Origin: an uncultured Verrucomicrobiota bacterium
GTDB taxonomy: Bacteria; Verrucomicrobiota; Verrucomicrobiia; Verrucomicrobiales; Verrucomicrobiaceae
NCBI GenBank assembly: GCA_903854655.1
Contig: CAINXC010000045.1
Coordinates: 1-33,737, forward strand
Length of the DNA stretch: 33,737 nt
Direction: 5' to 3'
This document shows positions 1 through 7,970 of the stretch, piece by piece. Numbering within the stretch: the stretch's first letter is position 1; each line of letters opens with the position of its first letter. A program made the position numbers and the translations under genes. The notes under the pieces were generated by a model, which made no database searches, had not been told where the DNA came from, and saw nothing but the letters and a program-made list of their open reading frames with translations.

Positions 1-258
1 GCGCCCGATGCTGGGCATGATGATGTTGCCGGATTCCAGGACGCCGAACTGGCCGCTCAGCGAATGGTCTTCCATGACGACCACATCAAGCAGGTCTCCA
101 ACCCGCACGAGGTCCGCACGCTTTTTCACGCCTTGCTCCCGGACTGTCGCTACAGGAGGATACATCGTTGCAGACTCCTGCGAATGCTGGCAGGCGCTGA
201 GCAGAAGTGCATGCAGCACGGCGGCCACGGAGGCAAAATGTCGGGTTGCGGGGATCAT
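1..258 (-). CDS. Wza-like polysaccharide export lipoprotein, N-terminal part (cut by window edge)
   Basis: Reading the minus strand from the ATG at 258 gives 86 codons with no stop before the window edge. The protein starts with a short basic/hydrophobic signal ending in a lipobox (L-S-A-C, Cys23), so it should be a lipoprotein. After the lipobox the segment RADLVRVGDLLDVVVMED matches the opening of the polysaccharide biosynthesis/export (Wza) domain, where a 'GD.L.V.V' strand begins the mature fold. It lies 64 bp after the stop of the beta-barrel gene on the same strand and is probably in the same operon. The reading frame is open upstream of the ATG, but the signal peptide fixes this start. 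Only the N-terminus is visible, so SLBB domains cannot be checked. Family assignment is fairly sure; its substrate is unknown. Confidence 0.72.
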   Translation of the reverse strand, partial: MIPATRHFASVAAVLHALLLSACQHSQESATMYPPVATVREQGVKKRADLVRVGDLLDVVVMEDHSLSGQFGVLESGNIIMPSIGR

Positions 259-322
259 GGTGGGGTAACGGTGGCCGGAAGGCTGTTTGGGCGTGGCGGC
301 GGCAGGGATGCCGCAAGCGTGA

Positions 323-2011
323 TCAGAAGGTTTTTGTGAGGCTGAGAAGGAACAGTTGCTCGTCGAAGTCGCTGGCGGGCGTCGGCGAGCGATACCGGCT
401 GTATTGGTAGCTCAGGTTGCCGTAAATGCTGGGCGTGAAGGAATGGCGCAGTCCCGCGCCGGCCACAGACCGGTTGTACCTGGCGCTTTGGCGCGTGTAT
501 TGCCCGTCTGCGGCGAAAAAATTGAGCCCCGTAAGTTCGGTAAGGGCGAGGGTGGCGCGGGCCCCGTAGCCGAGGCCTTCGATGCCGTTGTAGTCGTTCC
601 GCTCCTCCTGGATCCCCCCGCTGAGGCTCAGGCGGGATCCGAGCGGCCGCCAGGACACCGCGTAGCGCACGTACGTCCCCACAAACGCATCGCCATAATC
701 AGTGACAAAATAATTGTGCCCCCCGACAAGCGAGTGCGAAAGCTCTGCGTTGATATGGTGGACGGCGCCAAGTTCCCAAAGGAAGCTGTCCCCTGTCGTC
801 TCGCCATTGCCTCCCTGGGGAAGGGCTGCACCGGCAAGAGCGTAAACCTTGAAAGACGGGGTGACGGACACGTTCAAACCCGCACGTATCACATGGTATT
901 GTTGCTTGAGGTCGGCGTACTCATAGTAGTCGTACCGGGCCCACGGTCTGAGCCAGTCCTCCGGCGTGTTGTAGGAGAGGATGGCGCCGCCATTGACCAG
1001 TGTGTTGGGTGGGCCCAGGCTGGAAGCCGTCCAATAATTGGAATTGTTGGCAAAGGCCCGGAACTGCCAGTACTCGTCGAGCTGTGTGGAGGCCGAGGCA
1101 CCAACCTCATTGAAGAAGCTGGGCTCCCCTGCGTAAAAGGCACGACTTCCAAGCTCCTGAGGCCGTCCAAAACGATACTGGTCAACGGCGTCAACTGCAC
1201 CCGCATCGTAACTGGGCATTAAGTTTTCCAGCCCGAAGCCCACACGAAACCGGTCGCCCACGAGAAAATTCCAGCCGCCAGCCTCCGCTCGATACAAAAC
1301 GGACGCGGAGGTGGTCGCCAAGTCAGCACCTTCGAGGGTGTAAAATCCAACCCGATTGACGGTGGGCAGGTAGTAAACAGTGAAGCCCACGCCCAGGAAA
1401 AAGGATTCGCCCAGCTCGAGCTTGAGGGCACCTTGAAGAGAAATTGCAGCGAGAAACCCAGCCTGATCGGACACCCGGGCGTAGGGCTGTGACAGGTCTG
1501 CGTAAAGTCCGGCGAAAGTGATGCTGTAGATATCAAGAACCAAAGGACCCACCTCCTGGGTCAGGCCTCCCGCACGCACGCCAGCGTTGAGAGGAGCCAG
1601 CCTCGCCAGAGCCCCGACACCGAAATAAAGATTGTCCGTCGAATCGGACCAGTTTTCTCCGGCCAGCAAAGACCGCAGCTCATCTCCCAGCGTGGATAGC
1701 GAGCCGTCCAGAGCACCCGGTGGTTCGTACTCACCGGTTTCGGCGAAGGGGACATAGTCGTCGAACTGGGATGTACCCAAAACATCCTCGGAGAACGGAG
1801 TTTCCGTCTTGGAGGACAGTTCACGATAGCCCCAGGTCCTCACCAGGGTGGGTACTGCGGTGGAAAGATATTCATCGGTGTCTTGCATCTGGTCTGCCGG
1901 AAGCGGTCCCAGTGACTGGGCCGCAGGAACCACTGCCTGTGCGGCCTCTTCCAGCAGCCAGATGGCGCAGCAACACAACAGGCCCAGGAGGAACATGTTC
2001 GCAAGAGTCAT
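323..2011 (-). CDS. Outer-membrane beta-barrel protein of the polysaccharide locus
   Basis: This is a 562-residue protein. The first 26 residues form a signal peptide with a hydrophobic core (FLLGLLCCCAIWLL) and an AQA cleavage site. The rest alternates short polar and aromatic strands with Gly/Tyr/Asn-rich turns, and it ends in ...LSLTKTF. A terminal Phe preceded by alternating hydrophobics is the classic BAM recognition signal of outer-membrane barrels. The frame is open further upstream to 2263, but the ATG at 2011 gives the signal peptide and overlaps the upstream stop in an ATGA arrangement (2008-2011), implying translational coupling. It may be a porin-like exit or anchoring protein for the exported glycan, comparable to the barrels found in Wza/exosortase-type EPS loci. 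That role is inferred from context; I do not recognise a named family. Confidence 0.78.
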   Translation of the reverse strand: MTLANMFLLGLLCCCAIWLLEEAAQAVVPAAQSLGPLPADQMQDTDEYLSTAVPTLVRTWGYRELSSKTETPFSEDVLGTSQFDDYVPFAETGEYEPPGALDGSLSTLGDELRSLLAGENWSDSTDNLYFGVGALARLAPLNAGVRAGGLTQEVGPLVLDIYSITFAGLYADLSQPYARVSDQAGFLAAISLQGALKLELGESFFLGVGFTVYYLPTVNRVGFYTLEGADLATTSASVLYRAEAGGWNFLVGDRFRVGFGLENLMPSYDAGAVDAVDQYRFGRPQELGSRAFYAGEPSFFNEVGASASTQLDEYWQFRAFANNSNYWTASSLGPPNTLVNGGAILSYNTPEDWLRPWARYDYYEYADLKQQYHVIRAGLNVSVTPSFKVYALAGAALPQGGNGETTGDSFLWELGAVHHINAELSHSLVGGHNYFVTDYGDAFVGTYVRYAVSWRPLGSRLSLSGGIQEERNDYNGIEGLGYGARATLALTELTGLNFFAADGQYTRQSARYNRSVAGAGLRHSFTPSIYGNLSYQYSRYRSPTPASDFDEQLFLLSLTKTF

Positions 2012-2343
2012 GGCTGGCTCTTCACAGGTCCTTCCAAGCGTTTTCCCGCCGGGCGCTCTGCGGACATGTAGCCGCCATGCTTCCGGCCCAGGCCCAGCAC
2101 CTTCAAGAAAGCATAGTCCGCCAGAAACAGGGACACGAGACAATACAACGTCATCCCCGCCACCGGAAGAGCGATGAGAACAAGACACCACGCCATCTTC
2201 CCCACCGGATGCCAGGGCCGCGACAAGACACTGGCACAGCCGGCAACCAGCATCAACAGCCACACCACACCCAGCCCTGCATACACCTCAAGAGCAGAAT
2301 TCAGGGCGTTAAGCGTTACCAAATTGATGATGACCTGCAGCAT
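2008..2343 (-). CDS. Small PLDc_N-like integral membrane protein
   Basis: This 111-residue protein has hydrophobic segments at about residues 20-40 and 50-75. The second carries a W-x-LVLIALPVAGMTLYCL pattern like the 'W.l.ll..P..G...Y' core of the PLDc_N (cardiolipin-synthase N-terminal) membrane domain. No HKD phospholipase motif follows, so it is only the membrane part, as in many small stand-alone PLDc_N proteins. The C-terminal 35 residues are basic and probably cytosolic. Its TGA overlaps the ATG of the beta-barrel gene by 4 bp (ATGA), so the two are surely co-translated. It is first in the minus-strand group and its promoter should lie in 2344-2618. The function is unknown; it may be a membrane accessory of the export machinery. 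Confidence 0.7.
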   Translation of the reverse strand: MLQVIINLVTLNALNSALEVYAGLGVVWLLMLVAGCASVLSRPWHPVGKMAWCLVLIALPVAGMTLYCLVSLFLADYAFLKVLGLGRKHGGYMSAERPAGKRLEGPVKSQP

Positions 2344-2645
2344 GAGAAATTTTCAGACGTGAGAATGTCAGTCCCAAGCGGTTTCACGAGGGGAGCGATA
2401 CTGTTTAAGATGAGAGGCTGGTCATCGCAACCCGGGCATTGTGTCAAAACCTTTGCACAGGCTGGCCGGCAAGGTTGTTGGGTCGCGAAACCGCTATTTT
2501 GTGGCTCACCTGCACCTTCTTTTGCCCCCTTCCAGGCTGTGCCAAGTGTAACTCCGCTCAGTGACAGAATGTTTACAAATCGAAGCGGACCTTTGCTCCT
2601 ATGCTGGGTTAGAAAGCAGTGCTTGTGAAGCCCAAACCCCAAGAC
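2344..2645. other. Divergent intergenic region
   Basis: This is a stretch of about 300 bp between the minus-strand PLDc_N gene and the plus-strand pilin-like gene. It is richer in A/T than its neighbours and must hold promoters for both directions. I could not find a convincingly spaced -35/-10 pair: a TTTACA at 2572-2577 and a TATGCT at 2600-2605 are 22 bp apart, which is too far. A GTG at 2619 opens the downstream frame nine codons before the preferred ATG. No RNA gene or repeat is recognisable. Confidence 0.5.
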
Positions 2646-3056
2646 ATGACCCGCAGCGCCTTCACCTTGGTTGAGACCCTTCTAATGCTGGTCGCCTTGG
2701 TGGTCTTCAGCTTTACCACCCTGGCCGTGCTGAAAAAGGACCAGTTCTCCCCAAAACTGGTGGCAGCCCGGTTCCACGAGGTGCCTGCTGACAGCTCCAG
2801 CACACCTGCCTCGCCACCCAAGCCTGCCACGCCCGCAGTTCCCTCCCCAAAGCTCGCGCCTGAAAAGTCGCCGCCCATCCGGGCCTACAACACCCCGCAG
2901 GCATCGTTGGAACTGCCATTTCCGTTCCGGGCTCCCCCCAACCCACCCCCGCCGTCTTCAACCACCAGTGGCGCCCAGCCACCAGAGAGCACCAAGGCGG
3001 GCCCGCCTGCGAAGAGTGCCAAGGCCGGCTCGCCAGCTTCCCCAGCGATACCTTGA
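2646..3056 (+). CDS. Pilin-like (type IV prepilin leader) protein with Pro-rich tail
   Basis: This is a 136-residue protein. It opens MTRSAFTLVETLLMLVAL, a short basic leader followed by the F-T-L-V-E motif and a hydrophobic helix of about 20 residues, as in type IV pilins and type II secretion pseudopilins. Glu+5 is present. The residue before the cleavage point is Ala instead of the usual Gly, which may weaken prepilin peptidase processing. After the helix there is no globular pilin head. The remaining ~100 residues are low-complexity Pro/Ala/Ser/Lys sequence, probably extended in the periplasm. The ATG at 2646 is chosen over the GTG at 2619 because it gives a normal short leader. The stop overlaps a possible TTG start of the ABC permease gene. 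It could be a pseudopilin-like tether or a TonB-like periplasmic spacer; the function is unknown. Confidence 0.68.
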   Translation: MTRSAFTLVETLLMLVALVVFSFTTLAVLKKDQFSPKLVAARFHEVPADSSSTPASPPKPATPAVPSPKLAPEKSPPIRAYNTPQASLELPFPFRAPPNPPPPSSTTSGAQPPESTKAGPPAKSAKAGSPASPAIP

Positions 3057-3079
3057 AGCGTGGGCGGAGCTTTGTCCTC

Positions 3080-3913
3080 ATGCACGACTACTCGACTCAA
3101 GAGACCTTCATCCGGGCCGGCCAGAAGGAGAAGGATTACTGGCGTGACCTGTGGCGCTATCGCGAGCTGTTTCAGATGCTCGCTTGGCGTGATGTCAGCG
3201 TTCGCTACAAACAGACCGTCATCGGCGTGGCCTGGGCGGTGATCAGGCCGCTTTTGACGATGATCATCTTCACGGTGATTTTCGGGAGGGTGGCGCGCCT
3301 GCCCACGGAAGGGACCGCCCCCTATGCTCTGCTGGTGCTGGCCGGCATGCTGCCCTGGCAGTTTTTCTCCACGGCCCTGTCAGATGCGTCAAACAGCCTG
3401 GTTTCGAACGCCAATTTGGTCACCAAGGTGTATTTTCCCAGAAGCATCATGCCTGCATCGGCCTTGATTGTCTCCTTGGTGGATTTGGCGATCAGCATGA
3501 GCATCGCCGTGATTTTGATGGTTTGGTACCAGCACGCACCGGGCTGGAGCCTGGCGGTGTTTCCTGTTTACCTGCTTCTGGCGGTGATGGCAGGCCTGGG
3601 ACCCAGCCTCTGGCTCAGCGCGTTGACGGTCAAGTACCGCGACTTCCGATACGTGGTGCCGTTCATGGTGCAATTTGGGCTCTATGTTTCGCCTGTGGGC
3701 TTCAGCAGCTCGGTGGTGCCCGAGGCTTGGCGCCCGCTGTTCTACCTCAATCCCATGGCTGCGGTGATCGACGGGTTCCGCTGGACGATGCTCGGTGACA
3801 CCGCTCTCTATTTGCCGGGCCAGATGATAGGATTCGTCGTTTCGTTCATGTTCCTCTTCACTGGCATGCGTTACTTCCGATCGGTGGAGCGGGGCTTCGC
3901 CGATGTGATTTAG
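3080..3913 (+). CDS. wzm: ABC-2 type polysaccharide exporter permease (Wzm-like)
   Basis: This 277-residue inner-membrane protein has about six transmembrane helices and the hallmarks of ABC-2 polysaccharide permeases. An amphipathic N-terminus (LFQMLAWRDVSVRYKQT) leads into the first helix (IGVAWAVIRPLLTMIIFTVIFG), with LPWQFFS, VKYRDFRYVVPF and the C-terminal FYLNPMAAVIDGFRW motif. It should pair with a Wzt ATPase to move undecaprenyl-linked glycan across the inner membrane. The ATG at 3080 has GGAG at 3066-3069; a TTG at 3053 that overlaps the previous stop is an alternative. It runs convergent with the minus-strand cluster and its TAG overlaps the GT4 stop by 4 bp (3910-3913). The only Wzt-type ATPase in view is on the opposite strand about 2.8 kb further on, which is an unusual separation. 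Confidence 0.92.
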   Translation: MHDYSTQETFIRAGQKEKDYWRDLWRYRELFQMLAWRDVSVRYKQTVIGVAWAVIRPLLTMIIFTVIFGRVARLPTEGTAPYALLVLAGMLPWQFFSTALSDASNSLVSNANLVTKVYFPRSIMPASALIVSLVDLAISMSIAVILMVWYQHAPGWSLAVFPVYLLLAVMAGLGPSLWLSALTVKYRDFRYVVPFMVQFGLYVSPVGFSSSVVPEAWRPLFYLNPMAAVIDGFRWTMLGDTALYLPGQMIGFVVSFMFLFTGMRYFRSVERGFADVI

Positions 3914-5049
3914 CCCACGACCTGCATGGCCACCCGCAGGACATCCTCAAGAAACACGCCCACGGGATCAACCGGCATAAGGCTGCGTATTCTCCGTCCC
4001 GCCTCCATCCCCATGGCCTGCCACCGATCCCTGGCCAACCAGGCACGTTCCAGGGCCTCGTCCAGATGCTCAACGGTGGGGGCCGCTGCGATGAAGCCAG
4101 TTTCCCCGTCGTCCACGACTTCCGGATTGCCCGCCACCTTTGTCACCACCGCCATGCGGTGGCACATCATGGCTTCCACCAGCGCCAGGGGCAGGCCTTC
4201 CTCACGGGAAGGCAGGAGGATGGCATGATGCTGGTTCCACGCCTCGACCAGATTGTCCGTTTGCCCCGTGAACTCCACTTGGGCGACTCCCAGCATGGCT
4301 GCCATCCCGCGCAGGGACTGCTCGTTGTAGCCACGTCCGTATAGAGAGAGTCTGATGGGCCGCCCGCGCCACTTGTCCTGCGAGAAAAGCCGGATGAGCA
4401 GATCCTGCCCCTTGTCATGAACCGTGAGCCGGGCCATGCAGGCCATGCGCCAGCTGGGTTCGGCAGTTGGCCACGTGGGCGATACTTGGGCGGGCACCTG
4501 GATGGCGTGGCGAATCACGCTGGCGTGCGGCAGGCTGCTGCCGATCTGCCATTCGGTCAACTCAAGATTGTGCTTTGAAACAAACCAGCAGTGTCTGGCG
4601 CTCGCGTACGCTGCCGCCATGCGCAAGGCGATCCGGTCGGTGGGCCAGTAGCGCTCACCGGCCTGGTTTGCCAGCAAAGCATAGGGCAGAGCATGCTGCA
4701 TGCATGCCTCGGCAAACGGCGGCCCGTCAAAATTGCCGCCCTGGCTCAGCACCACCAAATCGGGCCGATGGTCGGCAAGTTGTCGCACGTGTGCTGCCTC
4801 GATTTCTGTTTGCCAGCCCGCCGCCGGTTGCCGGAGGCGATGCTTGAGCCTGCTAAGAAGATCAGGTGTGGACCAACGAAACACCTTGACGCCTGCGGTG
4901 ATTAGTTCAGTTCGCTCTTTTTGAGGTACTTCGAAGAAAGTGAAGGCGGTGACGTGGTGGCCGCTCCTGGAGGCGAGACAGGCTGCTTGACGCCAGAGGA
5001 ACTCACTGCCACCCCATTGAAAATTGCTGGATACAAAGGCGATTTTCAT
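3910..5049 (-). CDS. Glycosyltransferase, GT4/GT1 (GT-B) family
   Basis: This 379-residue retaining GT-B type enzyme starts MKIAFVSSNFQWGGSE, the standard N-terminal Rossmann strand followed by a Gly-Gly-Ser-Glu acceptor loop. The C-terminal half carries the nucleotide-sugar signature EEGLPLALVEA (the E-x7-E motif) followed by VVTKVAGNPEVVDDGETGF. It should add a sugar to the growing glycan on the cytosolic face. The frame is open upstream into the methyltransferase gene, but the ATG at 5049 places the conserved first strand at the terminus, 40 bp after the upstream stop. It is the last gene of the minus-strand group containing wzt. Donor and acceptor cannot be deduced. Confidence 0.92.
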   Translation of the reverse strand: MKIAFVSSNFQWGGSEFLWRQAACLASRSGHHVTAFTFFEVPQKERTELITAGVKVFRWSTPDLLSRLKHRLRQPAAGWQTEIEAAHVRQLADHRPDLVVLSQGGNFDGPPFAEACMQHALPYALLANQAGERYWPTDRIALRMAAAYASARHCWFVSKHNLELTEWQIGSSLPHASVIRHAIQVPAQVSPTWPTAEPSWRMACMARLTVHDKGQDLLIRLFSQDKWRGRPIRLSLYGRGYNEQSLRGMAAMLGVAQVEFTGQTDNLVEAWNQHHAILLPSREEGLPLALVEAMMCHRMAVVTKVAGNPEVVDDGETGFIAAAPTVEHLDEALERAWLARDRWQAMGMEAGRRIRSLMPVDPVGVFLEDVLRVAMQVVG

Positions 5050-5089
5050 GAATGTTTTTTTCGGGGCTCTCGCAAAAACAGGGCGCCCA

Positions 5090-5851
5090 TCAATTCTCCT
5101 CCGGAGGATGAGCAGGTGAGGCGATGACAAACAAGCCGATGTAGGACCGTGCGGAGGCGGGCCCGCCATCAATGACTCTTTGGTTCGCAAATTGCCGGTC
5201 GGCCCAGGAATGCACGCCGCTCTTGAAGACATGTAGCAAACGCATGAACAAGGAGACGACCATGCCATGCCCCCCGCCTTCGTTCCAGCGCCAGTCGAGC
5301 GGCATTGTCTCAAAACAGGTCAGCGCCATGCGCATCCCACCAGTGAGCAGGAACAGCTTATCCACATTGAAACGCGAAAGGGCTAGTTGCACCCGCAGTC
5401 CCTCACCTGTCCATCGGAAAAAGTCATAGGGGCAGCCGTGGTCTTGAAAAAAGCCATGGGTGCTTAGTACAAGGCGCCCACCGGGCTTGAGAAGGCGGTG
5501 CGCCTCGCCGAGATACCACCCGACATCTTCCACATGTTCCAGGACCTGTGTGGAAAGGATGAGGTCAAAGCTGCCGTCGGCGAGAGGCAACGGCTTGCCG
5601 GGTGCGATTGGCACATCAAGGCCGGAAACCTGGGTGTAGTCCGCTCGCACATAGTCGGCGTGGGGAAAGAGTTCGCGGTAGGGGCTGCCACCACAGCCAA
5701 AATCCAGCAGCCGCAGGGGCTCGCTTGTGCGCACGGTTTCCATTGCAAGTCGCAAATCGCTCAGGCAAAGATAAAGCGGTTCGCCTGGGAGGGGGGCCAT
5801 CCGTTGGCGGTTGTACAGGGTTCCATCTAGTGTCCGTTCAAGCTCTTGCAT
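5090..5851 (-). CDS. Class I SAM-dependent methyltransferase
   Basis: This 253-residue protein has the SAM-binding motif I at about residues 48-56 (LLDFGCGGS). It is followed by an acidic strand end, then FDLILSTQVLEHVED and HRLLKPGGRLVLSTHG, typical of the Methyltransf_11/UbiE-like fold. A basic/aromatic C-terminal part includes GGGHGMVVSLFMRLLH and may contact lipid or membrane. ATG 5851 is preferred; longer readings to 5935 run into the preceding gene. It follows the TylF-type methyltransferase by about 38 bp and precedes the GT4 by 40 bp, so it likely acts on the same sugar. Methylation of a glycan hydroxyl or carboxyl is inferred from the neighbourhood. Confidence 0.88.
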   Translation of the reverse strand: MQELERTLDGTLYNRQRMAPLPGEPLYLCLSDLRLAMETVRTSEPLRLLDFGCGGSPYRELFPHADYVRADYTQVSGLDVPIAPGKPLPLADGSFDLILSTQVLEHVEDVGWYLGEAHRLLKPGGRLVLSTHGFFQDHGCPYDFFRWTGEGLRVQLALSRFNVDKLFLLTGGMRMALTCFETMPLDWRWNEGGGHGMVVSLFMRLLHVFKSGVHSWADRQFANQRVIDGGPASARSYIGLFVIASPAHPPEEN

Positions 5852-5872
5852 GATGCGCTGTTTGTTAGGTGG

Positions 5873-5887
5873 GCTCCGTGACGGAGC
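5873..5887. repeat. Perfect inverted repeat in a 38-bp intergenic gap
   Basis: GCTCCGTGACGGAGC can form a 5-bp stem with a 5-nt loop. It lies between the stop of the TylF-type gene and the start of the next methyltransferase. The same sequence with one change in the loop recurs at 9822-9836, also between genes. It could be an mRNA processing or stability hairpin or a small dispersed repeat; with two copies this is tentative. Confidence 0.4.
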
Positions 5888-5889
5888 GT

Positions 5890-6705
5890 TTATGAAAGCG
5901 GCGCCCAGGCCCCTGGCTTCACAGCAAGCCGGCATGTTTGGTCGACTCTTATCAGCATGGGCGCTTCCCTCTTACCGGCAAAATACTCGTCCACGGCCTG
6001 CCTTGCGCCCTTCCAGTACCCATAGTCGTCAAGGATGAGGATTCCGCCTGGTTTGAGAAGAGGGTAAAGATGCTCCAGCTCGTGCTTGGTGGAGGAGTAC
6101 CAGTCCGTGTCCAGCCGCAGCAGGGCGATTGATTCGGGCATTGTGCCAGGAATTGTGTCCTCCACCTTGCCTACGACGTAGCGCAAGTTCGCCTCGGGAT
6201 ATCCGGTCGGCCCCAAATTGCTTCGAACGACGTCGATTTGCGCCCGTGCCCAGACCAAACTGCTGTCCGCCCTGCCCTGGTGGGCGTCCAGTGTCTTTTG
6301 AGCTTTCACGCCGTGAAAATCAACGTCCATGTCGTCCGGCGCGGGCATTCCGTCGAAAGTGTCGTACAGATAAATATCGCGCACGTCTCCCAGCCTCAGG
6401 GACTCCGCTGCCATGAGCATGGAGCTGCCACCCCTCCACACACCGCATTCAACAAAGGCGCCCGTGATTCCGGCGCGGCCCAAATGACGGACGCTCTCGA
6501 GCAGAACAAAGCGCCTCTCCATGCTCGTCATAGTAAAAGAATCCAGCGCCCGCAGGGTCTCAAGATCCGCTGGAGGCACATCCGAAAGATCGGAGGTGTG
6601 GAGGGCATCACGGGGCTCGATCCCCAGCCCGCTTTTGATCTTCGACCAGTTTTGTGTGCTGAGCAGCCTCTTGGCGACAGCCTTGATGGATAGAGAGACA
6701 TTCAT
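5890..6705 (-). CDS. TylF/MycF-type O-methyltransferase
   Basis: This 271-residue protein matches the TylF (macrocin O-methyltransferase) family. The SAM site is near residue 85 (GAFVECGVWRGGSSMLMA), with DIYLYDTFDGMP as the family's second motif. LLRLDTDWYSSTKHELEHL and GGILILDDYGYWKG hold the acidic residues that bind metal and the sugar hydroxyl. These enzymes methylate a hydroxyl of a deoxy-sugar, and homologues occur in O-antigen loci. Its ATG overlaps the wzt stop in ATGA (6702-6705), so the two are translationally coupled. That coupling supports a link between glycan methylation and recognition by the ABC transporter. The exact substrate is unknown. Confidence 0.92.
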   Translation of the reverse strand: MNVSLSIKAVAKRLLSTQNWSKIKSGLGIEPRDALHTSDLSDVPPADLETLRALDSFTMTSMERRFVLLESVRHLGRAGITGAFVECGVWRGGSSMLMAAESLRLGDVRDIYLYDTFDGMPAPDDMDVDFHGVKAQKTLDAHQGRADSSLVWARAQIDVVRSNLGPTGYPEANLRYVVGKVEDTIPGTMPESIALLRLDTDWYSSTKHELEHLYPLLKPGGILILDDYGYWKGARQAVDEYFAGKREAPMLIRVDQTCRLAVKPGAWAPLS

Positions 6706-7970
6706 GGATGGGATTCTTTATGCCACTGAAGCAGGGGTCTTACTGTGCCAGGATATGGGCCGGTGTAGCTGGCACGCGCTTCGGCCACCGGGGAATCGAG
6801 AACCGAGAAGCTGAGCACCTCGCTTGCAGAACCATGCACGTGGGAAGTCGTGTGACTGGCAAGGAAGGCGGAAACCGAGTAGGACAAGCCGTTGAAAAAA
6901 TTCCCCGGCACCATCAATCGTACAATGTTGATTCCTTGAATGGCAGGGCTGCCGGTATTTTCCACCGAGGCAAAAGCATGTTCGCCGCGCTCGGTGATGA
7001 AGTGGACGCTGGGCTGTGGATGAACCCCAGCCTGGCGTACTTCGAAGGTGACCTCGACCACGACCGGATCGTGACACTGGAAAATGTGTTTCAATTGCAA
7101 GTCCTCCCCCAACAAACGCAAACGTAACAATGCAGCAGCCTCGTCACCGGCAGAGCCCACACCTGTAAGGTCGACCTCGGCCACTTCAGCGCCCCCCTTT
7201 AGATAGTGATGAACAGTGGAGATCGCATCGCCAATCATCGAAACTTTCCCGCCCTCCAACAGCACGGCCTTCTGGCAAACGTCGCTGACAAACCCCAGGT
7301 TGTGCGTCACCAGCAGCACCGTCCGCCCCTGCGTCGCCGCTGCAGACATCTTGCCGAGGCACTTCTTCTGGAACTGCACATCCCCGACCGCCAGCACCTC
7401 ATCCACAATCAGAATTTCCGGCTCCAGGTGGGCCGCCACCGCAAAGGCCAGGCGAACGTACATGCCGCTGCTGTAGCGCTTCACAGGCGTGTCGAGAAAG
7501 CGTTCCACCTCGGCAAAATCGATGATCTCGTCAAACTTGGAACGCACCTCGGCGCGGGTCATGCCCAGCACGGCGCCATTGAGATAAATGTTTTCACGGC
7601 CGGTCAGCTCCGGGTGAAAGCCGGTCCCCACTTCAAGAAGGCTGGCGACCCGCCCGCGCAAGCGCACCTCGCCGCTGGTGGGTTCGACGATGCGGCTGAG
7701 AATCTTCAGGAGAGTTGACTTGCCAGCCCCGTTGCGTCCGATGATTCCGACCACACCGCCCTGATCGACTTCAAAGGAAACGTCCTTCAGCGCCCAGAAG
7801 TCGTCCCGCGCTCGGTCCTTCTTACTATTTCGGGCCGAGCCAAGCCCTGCAACCCAGTTCCGAACCTCCTCGCGGATCGTGCGGTAGCCGTGCGCGCGCC
7901 CGCCGCCCGTCTGATGCTGCAGAAGGTAACGTTTGGACAGATCGTTGACACAAATCACGGGCATGCTCAT
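6702..7970 (-). CDS. wzt: Polysaccharide ABC exporter ATPase with C-terminal sugar-binding domain (Wzt-like)
   Basis: This is a 422-residue protein. The ATPase domain has Walker A GRNGAGKST (about 78-86), the variant signature YSSGM (about 166-170), Walker B EILIVDEVLAVGD and the switch His in VTHN. A Pro/Asp linker leads to a C-terminal beta-rich domain (about 265-422) resembling the Wzt carbohydrate-binding domain that recognises the capped end of the glycan before export. The start is ATG 7970 or the in-frame ATG two codons later. It overlaps the TylF-type methyltransferase by 4 bp. It presumably pairs with the Wzm-like permease at 3080-3913, although that gene is on the other strand. Assignment to the O-antigen/teichoic-acid export ATPases is secure. 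Confidence 0.95.
   Translation of the reverse strand: MSMPVICVNDLSKRYLLQHQTGGGRAHGYRTIREEVRNWVAGLGSARNSKKDRARDDFWALKDVSFEVDQGGVVGIIGRNGAGKSTLLKILSRIVEPTSGEVRLRGRVASLLEVGTGFHPELTGRENIYLNGAVLGMTRAEVRSKFDEIIDFAEVERFLDTPVKRYSSGMYVRLAFAVAAHLEPEILIVDEVLAVGDVQFQKKCLGKMSAAATQGRTVLLVTHNLGFVSDVCQKAVLLEGGKVSMIGDAISTVHHYLKGGAEVAEVDLTGVGSAGDEAAALLRLRLLGEDLQLKHIFQCHDPVVVEVTFEVRQAGVHPQPSVHFITERGEHAFASVENTGSPAIQGINIVRLMVPGNFFNGLSYSVSAFLASHTTSHVHGSASEVLSFSVLDSPVAEARASYTGPYPGTVRPLLQWHKESHP

Noticed and set aside
356..1222. Plus-strand open frame of 288 codons over the beta-barrel gene
   Set aside because: No signal or domain; the minus-strand reading has a signal peptide and a C-terminal Phe.
2012..2263. N-terminal extension of the beta-barrel gene to 2263
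   Set aside because: It would overlap the PLDc_N-like gene almost entirely and bury the signal peptide; the ATGA overlap supports the start at 2011.
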